From positions 10,664,001 to 10,728,000 of the forward strand of contig JBITNC010000001.1 of the NCBI GenBank assembly GCA_050084985.1: DNA of 64,000 bases, read 5' to 3'. This document shows positions 25,148 to 35,343 of the stretch, piece after piece. The position numbers were made by a program, and so were the translations under genes. This DNA comes from Nageia nagi. Lineage: Eukaryota > Pinophyta. Below the pieces are notes generated by a model. That model was not told the DNA's origin. It was given only the letters and a program-made list of their open reading frames with translations, and searched no databases. Every line of letters starts with the position of its first letter. Within the stretch, counting starts at the first letter, position 1.

Positions 25148-26370
25148 TGTTGTATCTAAAAGGAAAATAATAAAGATTAGTGGAGACCTCAAATCATAAG
25201 TCCTTTAGACCTTATGATTGATCCAATTGAGGTGAACCCCCAACTCCAAGAGGTTGTATGTCCCCTAATCCACAATCAAATGGATGCTAGGAAAGATCAC
25301 AATGCCTAAATTGTAATAATGATTCAACTCATAAATACTATGTACAAATGCTTAGATAATGATAAATGACAAAGATAATGGACAAAGTATGATAAAGACT
25401 TGATAAAGATAATGTATGCTCAAAGATCTAGCCAAATAACAAAGTATGATAATAATGACTATGAATTAAAGGCTATAAATAATAGATCTAAATTCTAAAA
25501 TGCAAGAGACACAATCAAGAACCTTAATTTCTAGGGTTTGGACCTTAAAATCAATCCCTATCCTAAAACCCTAGGATGAATTGCCTAAATAATGCTTATA
25601 TGACAAGCACAAATGCAAATCTATAATTAAATTAAGGATACAAATATTTAATTAACAATATCTTGAGCTTTAAATTTAAATTAACCATGAAATCAACCAT
25701 TAATAATCTAAGAAAACCTCAAATAACCAAAAGGTACCTCAATCCATGAGCACGATAAGTGTGCCCAAGGAATGCTCAAGATGTGATGTAGCCTTTACAA
25801 TGATGTCACAAAACCTTGGTACGAGTGTTGGAAAGTGTAGAGGCTACAGAAGTCTATGCAAGATCTTGTTAAAATACGAAAGAAGAAGCTCAAAATGTGA
25901 GCCCATGGCTTTTATAATACTCAGTTAGGATCATCCGGAGCTGAAATATTATGACTAGCAATTTGTTGATCGACTAGGAACAAATATGTTAGCATAATTA
26001 AAGGCCTAAACTGAGTCAATCAATCCTATTGAAGGACCTACAAACACACATTAGTCCAACATGATAGTGGAATACATGATAAATGTCAAAACTTCAATGT
26101 AACCCTATCAATGAAGCCATGATGGTTAATGCAAAGATCCACCATAGTATAAAGGACACATTGGTAGTCTCTAGCATGGTGTTGAGCAACACATAGAAAA
26201 TGAGCACCCAAGGCTTGTTGACATCATCTCAGGGCTTGCAAAGTGAAAGGAGCACAATTGGTTAAATAGATAATGGTAATCAAAACCATGTTGACTACAC
26301 CTCTTAACATGCCAAGTGGTGTTAATCAATTGGAACCACCCTATTAAAAGGAGTCGCATATTTTTTGAGG
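25148..26370 (-). repeat. LTR-like segment with a minus-strand TATA box (candidate solo LTR)
   Basis: There is no coding sequence. On the minus strand near 25905-25922 a TATTATAAAAGCC box is followed by a pyrimidine-rich stretch like a retrotransposon transcript start. Near 26345 is a second box-like TTTTAATAGGG. The abrupt change right at the edge of Element B suggests that B inserted in or beside it. No partner LTR is in the window and the ends were not defined, so this is a candidate only. Confidence 0.35.
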
Positions 26371-28149
26371 TATTATGTTATTAGTTAAACCTATAGGTGT
26401 TAATTGGGCTTGTGTATTTCACTCATACATTTTTTAGAGAATAAACTTTAAGGTTTTTGAAGAATACAAATAAAATAAAATATAAATAATAGTAATTTTT
26501 AATTACTATTGTCAAAATAAACCTCAAACAAATTTGACTATACCAATATGCCAAAAAGAAGGTGCAATTGAATAGTAAAAGTTAGAGAAGATAAAAATTA
26601 CTGGAGAGAAAATATTGTAATAACTATATATTTTTGTAAACTTTTACCCCTTGAAAATTATAAAAGGATACTTAAGGATCTTAATGGTTAATCATATTAG
26701 GGGAAGAGAGTATTCTTGAGATTGAATTCATGAGAGAGGAAGGTAGCCCATTCTTGGTGAAGAATTGAGAGAGCTTATTTCTTAGAGGTAAATAGAGAAT
26801 TATGCTATTATATTGAGAGCATAGGAAATTGAAAATTCCATGGTTAGTGTTGGAATGAGAATTATTTTTGTAAATCCATGAAGGATTGAGAGCATAATAA
26901 TGGTGAAGCTTAGACCATCTTGGAGGGAGTAGTGGTCCAAGATAGCTCAAGTCCCTATTCACATTATTGTAGGAGAGATTGTGAGTTTGTTGCTTTGAGC
27001 GTTGAGAGCATCATGAATACATTTCTATTAGAGTATTGGAGGCCTTGAATTTGTTCCTATTGGCAAAATTAAGAGATTTTTGGAGAAAGACCATTGTACT
27101 CACCTCTTCATCACATAGCGGAGATTTTGTTGTTGGATTTGTTTTTACTCACATTGGGTATCTCCAAGGTAAACCAATGTCTTATTTTGTGATTATGTTT
27201 TCACTTACAAATTCATTTAAATTGCAACTTTTGAATTAATATAGAACTTGCTTAAAATTGTATTATGTAATCACTTGAAATTCAATTGGGTAAAATTCAT
27301 ATGTGATGAGTCTCAAAATACCATAGGCAACCAAACTTTATAGATCAATTTTCTTTTTGATCCTTTTGTTGTTATCTAAGATAAAAGGATTGGAGATCCT
27401 ATCTAGGAGTTGAGAGAGAGGTTATTGCTCGATATCTAGGACTATGGATCTAGGAGAGATAAATTTTGAGTACTAACATCAACAAATTCCTTTACTTGTA
27501 ATTTGCATTGATGATTTGAGCACTGAGAAATGGTATCTCTATGAGTCAAGAGTTTTTGAAATGTCCTGGACCAATTTTCAAAGCCCTCTTGATTTCCTTG
27601 ATGAATGGTTAAATAGGAAAAAACCTCTGAAGGTTGTAAGGTGGAGTGTAAACTTTGAGACTCTAATGTTTTATGAGATAAAAGGTTTTCATGAAATAAA
27701 ATGAGTATCAATGGGTGATTAATAATATTTAAATATTGATTAAATGTTTACTAAGCTTATAAGGATTTTTAAGGTCCTAGATTTTTAAAGGCAAATTTAA
27801 ATATTATTAGGTTTTGATATTTATTATCAATAATTAATAGTGATTTATAATTTGATAATATCCATATTTGAGTATTTTAAGTGATATAGACATGTGACCA
27901 ATAGAGTTCCATAATATCAATTAATTATTGAGTTCAACTATTATTATTATTATTTTGAATTAGATAATTACCTACAAAATAGAGAAAATATTAATATTAG
28001 TAATTGATTTAGATAGATTAAGATTTTTTTGGGTTAATAGATTAATGTTAGTACCTAAAATACCTAGATAACTAAATTAATCCTAAACCTATTGCTAAAC
28101 CTTAAGTATCTTCCCTAACTTTAATTCTATCAATGGATTTAAAGAGTAG
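26371..28149. other. No gene; possible copia-type LTR fragment
   Basis: No frame shows a recognisable domain. The plus-strand stretch at about 26.95-27.25 kb (GTATCTCCAAGGTAAACC, then repeated TTATTTTGTGATTATG) resembles the downstream part of some plant copia LTRs, but I found neither a partner nor a primer site. The rest is AT-rich, with a short ATT microsatellite near 27945. Confidence 0.3.
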
Positions 28150-29060
28150 TCATAAGGGGCGATCGTTAGTGCGTATTGTGTGTTAAAAAGGGAGCATTTG
28201 AGAATTCATAATGGCCAAGGTGAAGATGGAAAATGGTGAACTTCCATCCTTACCATCCACTTGCTTGATATTCCGCTCTTTTGTAACACATATTTTCAAG
28301 TTTATAGGAGGTAAACCTACGATAGAGGAGTAGGTTGTGTAGTTAGTGAGGGAGCTCTTGGGCGAAGTGCATTAAAGTATGCAGAAAGATAACTTTAGAG
28401 AATCCAGGATATGTTATGTTGGAACTGACTATGGAGGAAAGGCGGGTGAGTTATTTGAGAAATATATGTCTTGATGGAACACCACCTCACGCACCATAAT
28501 GGTTGGAAGGCATGTAAAGATGTTTATGAAGGAGCTCTAAAATTCTATGCAAGAAGAGGAGAGGCAAAACCCAACTCTGCAACCCATTTTGTATTATTTC
28601 AGCCGACACCATCATAGGAGCTGGAGGAAGAACATATACTCATTGAAGAGTAGTTGAATATGGTTTTGCATCGAACATTGGATATGCAAAATTTAGATAC
28701 GTTCAAGTAGCCTATGAAGGATGAACGAAGGTGCAAGTTACTGCCATAGTTTCATGGTCTGCATCGATCACAGGATTTGCATAAGATGGACAAATTGAAA
28801 GGTCCTAGGATTGTTTCGACAAGAAGCATTGTAGCCACCATCTTATGGAATGTACTGACTGCAGGATATGCACACGTTAGATATGTTAAAATGGTGGACA
28901 AACGGATTGAAGATGCATGATATAACCACATTTGAGGGGTTGCAATAGTTGCGGGATGTGATCAATGGACAAGGTGGAGGACCCCTATAGGAGTGAAATA
29001 AAAAAATATAGTGAAAAGCATAGAGAGACTCTAACAACATATGAACTGCAATCATGTTTG
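28150..29060 (+). pseudogene. Unrecognised decayed coding-like stretch
   Basis: This block is less AT-rich than its surroundings and purine-rich on the plus strand. An ATG at 28211 opens MAKVKMENGELPSLPS and runs 40 codons to a stop. Readable pieces continue in shifting frames (for example EERRVSYLRNICLDGTPP near 28.44 kb). I recognise no family. It could be a captured or decayed host exon, or the gag/leader of an unknown retroelement. Confidence 0.3.
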
Positions 29061-29955
29061 AGTTGTTGGAAGCTAAATCATAGGTAAACTTGTGTATCTA
29101 CCTATTTTATAGATGAGTTAGATAATAATTTATCCTATAAGTTACTTCATTTAGTATTTTTTATTAAATTCAGGTTGATTATTATATGGAGTATTATTCC
29201 TATTATTTGGAATAATAAGATTCTATATGACAATAATATAAGAAAGTACTCCATAATTAATGAGAAAGTAGGGATTTTATTGAAATTATTTGGATAAATG
29301 ATAACTAATAGCTTACATGTTTGAATGCTTGAAGGTAGTTTAAGTAAATTCCTTGATTTTTCATGCATATTAATATATTTGTATAATATTAAAATATCAT
29401 AGTCATGGTAAGATCACCTAATGTATAGAATAAGGTGAAGGATTGATTACTTAGAGCATTATGGATGTTAGATAATCCTTATCCATAAAGACATATTTAT
29501 GGTATATGATTCCTTTGAAAGGAACTAAAGTATATTTACTATACTTGGTGATTATAAATAGAATAATTGATGGATTATTGAGTGAGTAACATATTATTGG
29601 CACTATGTTTTGGCAATGATATCTAGCTATCATATTAGATATTGATAACATTTCATCACTTGATAGTGATGGAATATTAGAGACACTTTAATATTGTTAA
29701 GTATATTAAAGTTTGTGATAATGATATGAGATACTTTGTAATTGATGATAATGATAAGAAACTTTATCCTTTGATGTTGTTGTATAATGTTTACCTTAAT
29801 TTAGCAATGTGTACTCTTAGAAAACACCTTGTCTTATGTGTAGGAAAAACATCTTCACTTTTTATTATTGTTGAGAAAACCTAGTTATTGTAATAGGTGT
29901 TATGACAAACTTAACCATATGTCTTTAGGTGATGATATTTTTGGATACACGTGAG
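29061..29955. other. No gene; AT-rich with a small hairpin
   Basis: I see no coding sequence. At about 29184-29210 TATTATTCC and GGAATAATA form an inverted repeat around an 8-base loop. The Element C RT starts just to the right, so its gag, protease and 5' LTR are missing or unreadable here. Confidence 0.4.
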
Positions 29956-29989
29956 TTTTGTTATTAATATGTTATTTACCTTATGTTCT

Positions 29990-30720
29990 TTCAAAAAATA
30001 TTAGTGTAGTTTTGGGATTGGATAAAGCAGTATCTTATATATGGTATAAGAGTCAGGATGCTAAACCATACAAGCAAAAGCAAAGACCAATCAACCCAAA
30101 AATAAAAGAAGCTATTAAACAAGAACTCTTGAAGTTGCTTAATGAAAAAATCATATATCCAATCAAGAACTCGACTTGGACTGCTAATTAGGTTCTAGTA
30201 AGGAAGAAGAATGAGGAAATTAGACTATGTATTGATCTCTAGAATCTAAACTAGATGTCTGTCAAAGATAATTATCCTCTTCCTCCTGTGGAACAGATCT
30301 TATAGGCAATTGTTGGAGCTTGTTGTTTTTCAATGATTGATGGATTCTATGGTTTCAATAAAATATGAGTTAAATATGAAGAATAACACAAAATAACATT
30401 TACCAGTAAATGGAGCACTTTTGGCTTTCAAAGAATTCCATTTGGGTTGTCCAATGTTGGGCAACATTTCAACAAGAAATGGATCATGCATTTGGTGAGT
30501 TAATTAAAAAAATTAGTTTGGTATATCTAGATTATATTACTATGTTTTCTAAATCCCAAAAGTATCATATTGATCATCTCCAACAAGTATTTGAGAAATG
30601 CAAATATTTTAGAATATCAATTAATCCCAAAAAGTAAAATTTTATGGTAAATCAAGGAAAAGTATTAGGGAATGTGGTGTCTGAAGATGTATTATCTATT
30701 GATCTAAATAGAGTCAAATA
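29990..30720 (+). pseudogene. Element C reverse transcriptase, decayed
   Basis: It starts with the pre-finger block KPYKQKQRPINPKIKEAIKQ, then the fingers (VRKKNEEIRLCIDL), the NYPLPP block, SMIDGFYGFN, the TFTSKWSTFGFQRIPFGL stretch, the palm MDHAFGELIKKISLVYLDY (the catalytic box YLDD has become YLDY), and the thumb with SINPKK. Stops and at least two frame changes separate the pieces. The order is that of a Ty3/gypsy RT. The second catalytic Asp is lost, so it could not work even if the frames were whole. Confidence 0.87.
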
Positions 30721-31400
30721 AATTAAAGCAATTCCCTTGCCATCAAACAAGAAATACATGCAATCCTTTTTGAGACAAATCAATTTTGTCAAAAAGTTAT
30801 TAATGGTTTTAATAAACTGTTGCACTCTCATTGTAATGCTAAAGAATGATGCACAATTATCATGGTCTGAAGAAGCAAAAGAAGCCTTTCACAATATCAA
30901 AAAGGCCATTGTTAGAGCACCAATCTTGAAAATCCCATATTTTTCTAAGTATTTTATCATGTATGCTTATGGAGCTGACAATAGCCTAGTAAGATTCATG
31001 TACAAAAAAATGATAAGAAATCATAACATCCTATTGCTTTCCACAATCAAACATTGCATGAGCATCAACAAAGGTATTCATTTATAGAAAAGCATGTGTT
31101 TGCAATTTTAAAGGTTCTTATAAAGTTTAAACGTTATGTATCCTAAAGCAAAATCTTAGTGTATATTATTCATCCAAATGTTAGAAATTACATCATTCAA
31201 GGTGAATTAGGAGAAGGGAAAGTTGGAAAGGAAACTAAGATTTTAGAGTTTGACATTGAGATCAAACCAACCAAGTTGGTTAAAGTAAAATCTCTTTGTG
31301 AGAATATAACAATGGTTACTCAAGTCATGGTAATTATTGAAGAATTAGAGCCACAACAGAACTTGAAAAATAACTAGATCAGATAACTTAGCTACTATTT
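30721..31400 (+). pseudogene. Element C RT connection and RNase H, decayed
   Basis: LRQINFVKKLL is followed by LSWSEEAKEAFHNIKKAIVRAP and a YFSKYFIMYAYGAD segment, where RNase H normally begins FxxxTDAS. Then comes an HSFIEKHVFAIL-like helix near 31.08 kb. A block at 31240-31330 (EFDIEIKPTKLVKVKSLCENI) matches Element B's RNase H tail. Several stops. Confidence 0.8.
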
Positions 31401-31419
31401 AAGAACCAGTAGATGCTTG

Positions 31420-32043
31420 AAAGCGATGGACAAAAACATAAAGGAGAAGATTTAGACTTTAGGCCTTGAACTATCTAATGGTTGATGACCATTTATATCA
31501 TAATAACTTTGATGGTACTTTATTGAGATGTATATCCTGGGATGAATCTAAAAGGATCCTCCATAAATTTTATTATGATTTTTTAGGAGGATATTTCTCT
31601 AGACAAATAAAAATTGCAAAAATCCTATAAGATAGTTATTATTGACCAACTATATTGCAAGATTCATTCAAGATCATCCGAGAATATGAGGAATGTAACA
31701 TATTTATGGGTAGAAGAAGGAAACAACAATGCCTCTAAACTCGATGGTTATAGATGAACCATTTCAACAATGGGGACTAGGCTTCATAAGGGTTATTAAT
31801 CCAAACTCTTATGCTAGGCATAAATTTATCCTCACAACTATAGATTATACAAGATGCACTAAGGCAATGTCATGTAAAAACGTTGATCAAGAGTTAGTAA
31901 TAAGTATACTAAAGAGACTAGTTACTAGATTTATGATTCCATAGATAATTATCTCAAATAAAAACCCAATATTCATAGAAGAAAAGATCTCAAAGTTTGT
32001 AGCTTAGTATGGAATCTATTGAAGAGCTTCTTCGAACTATTAC
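31420..32043 (+). pseudogene. Element C integrase, N-terminal and core part
   Basis: It holds the zinc-binding region (31.48-31.72 kb, with FDGTLLRCISWDESKRIL) and the start of the catalytic core (31729-31944, with TTIDYTRCTKAMSCKNVDQE, then RLVTRFMIP). The sequence matches Element B integrase block for block. It is cut in the core at 32043 by Element D, whose target duplication is ATTAC. The reading continues at 40576-40581, so the integrase was one piece before D landed. Confidence 0.87.
32039..32043. repeat. Target site duplication of Element D, left copy (ATTAC)
   Basis: ATTAC stands directly outside the TG of the left LTR and is repeated at 40576-40580 outside the CA of the right LTR. 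Five bases is the usual integrase stagger for plant LTR retrotransposons. Confidence 0.95.
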
Positions 32044-32219
32044 TGTTGATTGAGATTGTGTAATATGTGCGCCTGGAACAATCTTAACCAAAGTAGTTCA
32101 CGAACAGACTGTGGGACGCAGCCTGATCTCCGGAGAAGGCCGGTTCCTTATCCATTGGGTAGAGAAAAAGTAACAGGAAAGAGATGAAAAGAGTAGGGAG
32201 CGAGAGATTCAAGCAAAAG

Positions 32220-32312
32220 GATAGGGTAACAAGAAAGGAAGTAAAAGGATAGGGTAACGAGAGAGGAAGTAAAGGGATAGGGTAACGAGAGAGAAAGCAA
32301 AGGGGTAGATCA
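32220..32312. repeat. Purine-rich short tandem array in Element D LTR
   Basis: There are four units of about 28-30 bp of the type AAGGATAGGGTAACGAGAGAGGAAGTA. The same array is in the right LTR at 39244-39336. It lies in the R/U5 part if the minus strand is the transcribed strand. Confidence 0.8.
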
Positions 32313-32632
32313 CTAGTTCAGCGCGGGCTTTCGCAGTGTGCGAAACCTTGGCCTGAATCTAGTGTCGCAGCCACAGAACAAGTTCTCACTCTCTGAATAG
32401 CTCCCCAGCTTCTACTCTACCATGTAGCAGACACAGTTATACTAGCAACCCGCAACTATTACTCAGGAAACAAGCTAAGCTGCCACAATGTAACCAAATT
32501 AAGAATAACAATTACGAGTGCTAGACAAGAAAGGTCAAGATGGTTTCATAGTACCGGACTGAAGCTACAGGTCTTCGAGAACAAATGAAAAGGGCAATAC
32601 TAGGCTTCCGACCCTAGTTTCTCTTTATTTTC

Positions 32633-32645
32633 ATATATTTATACT
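32633..32645 (-). promoter_or_regulatory. TATA box in Element D left LTR
   Basis: The minus strand reads AGTATAAATATATG, followed by AAAATAAAGAGAAAC. The equivalent in the right (5') LTR is at 39657-39669, which would drive the genomic RNA. The position leaves about 900 bp of U3 upstream and about 560 bp of R-U5 downstream, reasonable proportions. Confidence 0.55.
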
Positions 32646-32879
32646 GTATTAATAACAGTTACAAGATTATAGAATAGAAACGTTTACAAAACGGCCGCAA
32701 GATTCTGGCCTTCTTGAACTGACACCACCTACATACGCCACTTGGCCGTCTGTTACAAAGTTGGGCGGATTGCAGACGATACGGTTCCTAGATGATTGTG
32801 CTCAGGCATCTTGCAGACTTACTCTCTTTCGGGATTTCTTAATTCTATGGCTCAGGCTCTTCAATCTTTCTTTGCGGGC

Positions 32880-33480
32880 CTATTTTCCTCCGGGACTCGG
32901 TTTCATTCACCAATGTTAATCTTGTTTCTTTCCCTGACGTCAGCTTCATATCTCCGGAATATTTCGCTTTTCGGAGGGACTTGTGTTGATCTCATCGCCT
33001 CCGGGGCCGGTTTCATTCACTAATGTTAATTTTGCCTTTTCTTGTGACGTCATCCTCGGACTTCCGGAACGATTCGCCTTCAGGGCTCCGGATACTGAAT
33101 TACTCCTTCCTGATGTCATTTCTTCCGGACTCCGGTTTTCCTCAAAACGTTAACTTCATTTTCGCCATGACGTCAGCTTCATATTTCCGGAATGCATCAC
33201 TCACTGGCTCCGGGTACTGGATTGCTTCGCGCTGACATCACCTCCTCTGGGCTCCGGTTCCATTCAAAATGTGAACGTTGTTTCCCCGTGACGTCATTAT
33301 TTCATTTCTCCGGAATGCTTTGTTTCCCGGAGAACTTATGCTGACTTTATCTTTTCCGGAACTTGGTTTTCACCCAAAAAATAATTATCTTATCCTCCGC
33401 ACGTCTCCACTTTATTCCGGAAAACTTTACTCTGACTCCGGGCTGCTTTATCTGCTCCGGAAAAACTCCCGGAGATCTTC
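32880..33480. repeat. TGACGTCA / TCCGGA repeat array in Element D U3
   Basis: Perfect TGACGTCA palindromes lie at 32935, 33045, 33168 and 33289, with degenerate versions between them at 32988 (TGATCTCA), 33111 (TGATGTCA) and 33233 (TGACATCA). The spacing is therefore about 55-65 bp. Each is accompanied by TCCGGA and by a TTCATTCAC...AATGTTAA-type segment, so the block is a diverged tandem repeat. TGACGTCA is the known core site of plant TGA/CRE-type bZIP factors. It lies upstream of the TATA box on the minus strand, where an LTR enhancer is expected. The right LTR has the same array at 39904-40504 (palindromes at 39959, 40069, 40192, 40313). Confidence 0.8.
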
Positions 33481-33551
33481 GAATGAATCCGTAGAGGCAG
33501 GTAGAGTACACCGTGGCTTTACTTCAAGGATTTATTATGGAGGAATCTACA

Positions 33552-33645
33552 TTATGGCGACTTCTGGGGGAAAATTTTGCCTTTATCAAAGAGGAATTTA
33601 GAACCCAAACCTTTATTTCCATGAATCAAAAAATTGGACTTGCCT
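33552..33645. promoter_or_regulatory. Conserved motif abutting Element D left LTR
   Basis: Just inside the left LTR the plus strand reads TTATGGCGACTTCTGGGGG. Element B has TTTTGGCAGCTCTTGGGG at the same place. It resembles a tRNA-Arg-type primer site of plant gypsy elements, yet by coding direction this is the 3' end, where a purine tract is expected. The role is unresolved; see findings. Confidence 0.45.
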
Positions 33646-35343
33646 TCAGCTCTGTAGACTCAGGATTTGCTGGACTTTACTCCAGTCTGCTGGGATCCCG
33701 GAAAAATCTTTTAGCCTCGCATGAGCTAAGGTTGTATGGTTCAACACTTCGTAAGATACATTGGCATGTTTCCTCAATAATTGCTGTATGCGAAATCCGC
33801 CGTTAGCCAAAGAATCAAAGAATTTTACGAAATTGGTTTCGTCAAAGGAAACCAGGAGCGTATCGACATCATCAGTACTTTGAATCCTATTCTGTAGACT
33901 ATTCAAAAACTCAGCCTCTGAGACAAGCGAGCCGTCGCTTTTCCATAACTCTGGGATTCCGGACGCATTCAACCCTTGTATCTCTGATTTCAGATTTTCC
34001 ATTTCTTGCGTCCGACGCAGGACATTACTCCGGATCTCCTGACAAACCCATTTACCCCTCACTGGGTAATCGATTGCTGACATGAGCTCCACTCGATCAC
34101 CAATATTATATGACTGTAATTTTTCATTTGAGAGGAAGTTCAGTCTTTTATTCGCTTGCTTAGCCTCTTCTGAAATAGGATTCAAAATACTTTCACATCT
34201 TGTGACCTCAGCTTCGAGCCTTTTGAGTTCTGATAAACATGACTCCACATAGTCCCTTAGATGAATTAAGTCTTTGACTTCCTGCATCCTCAGCTCCCAA
34301 AATTTTTCTTTTGTATTTAACAGAAAAGATTTGTCTACTTTATTTGCATTCAACTTCGCTTGGAGTTCCACCATGTTAGCGTTCAGACTGCTGATCTCCG
34401 CTACTCTGGCAGTTATTTCCGCATCTCTTTGAGCGATGATAGCATCCTTTTGGCCCAGCTTATCCGCTGTAGGAGCCACCGCTAAACTAGTCTTCAAAAT
34501 TGATATATTATTCTCCGCAGCCTTCAGTTTTATTTTATTCGTGTCTAATTGCTGCTTCATGGCTTCATGGGCCTTTTGCAGCTTATGGTATTTGACCTCT
34601 AACTTGGTAAGTTCTGATATGTTGAGATCGACAGCTGTTTGTAGGAGCTCGTTCTTATCACTCCTAGATATGCTGCGGGTGTCAATCTTCACCCGGGTGT
34701 TCATGGATGACAAATCACTTAGCCCTTCTTGTGGATCCTGGACAATAGCCATTTCCAGCACCTTATGCTTCGGATCCATGGATGTCCGGAACCTTACCGG
34801 ATTTTCCGGAAGTGGAAGTTTTTTCGCTTGCTTCTGCATCCATGACTCCTGCCCTTGTTTCATCTGCTGATACTGCTGCATGATGCCATCCACGGATACC
34901 TGCTGCCCTGATATCATGATGAAGGGGGATCTGGCGCTCAACTCCTGAGATGAAGCGGCTACGATCTGTTGAGCTGGTGTCACGGGACTAGCTTGGCTGG
35001 CCCCGGGGTTGCTGTTGCCGGAAGGGTTAGCGGCAGGAAGTGTTGGGATAGATGAGGGAGCGGACGATGGAGGTGGAGAGGGTGGGGGTGATGAAGGTAT
35101 TGTAATGATGCTTGTGAGGGGAGGAATTTGTAGAATGGGTGTAGGAAGAAGGGGGCTCTGCCGTTGGGTGGACGGTGGTGAAATGAGAGATGGTATGTGT
35201 GCAGCTGGAATAGCTGCTGGAATTGGGGGAAGGGTGATGGAAACGGAAATGGGAACAGTATGAGCCGGCAGAGCAGAAGAAAGAGAAAGAGGGGAAGAAG
35301 GAGTAGGAAGCGTACCTGAGGCGTCGGGCTCCTCCTTCTCCTT
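33646..35343 (-). CDS. Element D ORF2, C-terminal part (Pro/Ser linker and coiled coil)
   Basis: This frame is open on the minus strand from 35343 to a stop at 33646. It has no ATG near its start (the first in-frame start-like codon at 34983 is GTG), so it reads as the continuation of the upstream frame after a one-step frameshift. The first roughly 120 codons are Ser/Pro/Thr/Ala-rich, a plausible linker, whereas the overlapping frame gives an unlikely Phe/Leu/His/Pro-rich string. Then follows a long Lys/Glu/Leu/Gln helix from about 34.65 to 34.2 kb, predicted coiled coil by eye, and a C-terminal part with IPELWKSDGSLVSEAEF. The same features appear, decayed, in Element B (12.2-14 kb). I do not recognise the family; a structural, self-associating role is an inference. 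Confidence 0.75.
   Translation of the reverse strand, partial: KEKEEPDASGTLPTPSSPLSLSSALPAHTVPISVSITLPPIPAAIPAAHIPSLISPPSTQRQSPLLPTPILQIPPLTSIITIPSSPPPSPPPSSAPSSIPTLPAANPSGNSNPGASQASPVTPAQQIVAASSQELSARSPFIMISGQQVSVDGIMQQYQQMKQGQESWMQKQAKKLPLPENPVRFRTSMDPKHKVLEMAIVQDPQEGLSDLSSMNTRVKIDTRSISRSDKNELLQTAVDLNISELTKLEVKYHKLQKAHEAMKQQLDTNKIKLKAAENNISILKTSLAVAPTADKLGQKDAIIAQRDAEITARVAEISSLNANMVELQAKLNANKVDKSFLLNTKEKFWELRMQEVKDLIHLRDYVESCLSELKRLEAEVTRCESILNPISEEAKQANKRLNFLSNEKLQSYNIGDRVELMSAIDYPVRGKWVCQEIRSNVLRRTQEMENLKSEIQGLNASGIPELWKSDGSLVSEAEFLNSLQNRIQSTDDVDTLLVSFDETNFVKFFDSLANGGFRIQQLLRKHANVSYEVLNHTTLAHARLKDFSGIPADWSKVQQILSLQS

Larger units (their letters stand above)
32044..33551 (-). repeat. Element D left LTR (3' LTR by coding direction)
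   Basis: It begins TGTTGATTGAG and ends GAATCTACA, with the same sequence as 39068-40575 apart from one base seen at 32890. A GGATAGGGTAACGAGAGAGG-type short array lies at about 32220-32310. It includes the TGACGTCA array and the TATA box listed separately for both copies. Confidence 0.95.

Noticed and set aside
29184-29210. Small hairpin as a regulatory RNA or terminator
   Set aside because: It is AT-only, short and unaccompanied by any gene; expected by chance in such DNA.
32796-33806. Several plus-strand frames across the Element D LTR, nearly repeated at 39820-40598
   Set aside because: They lie in the LTR, are duplicated only because the LTR is, and have no domain; the apparent protein repeats come from the TGACGTCA/TCCGGA array.
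34436-34870. Open frame of 144 codons on the plus strand
   Set aside because: It is antisense to the coiled-coil part of ORF2; long antisense frames are common opposite Leu/Lys/Glu-rich coding DNA.
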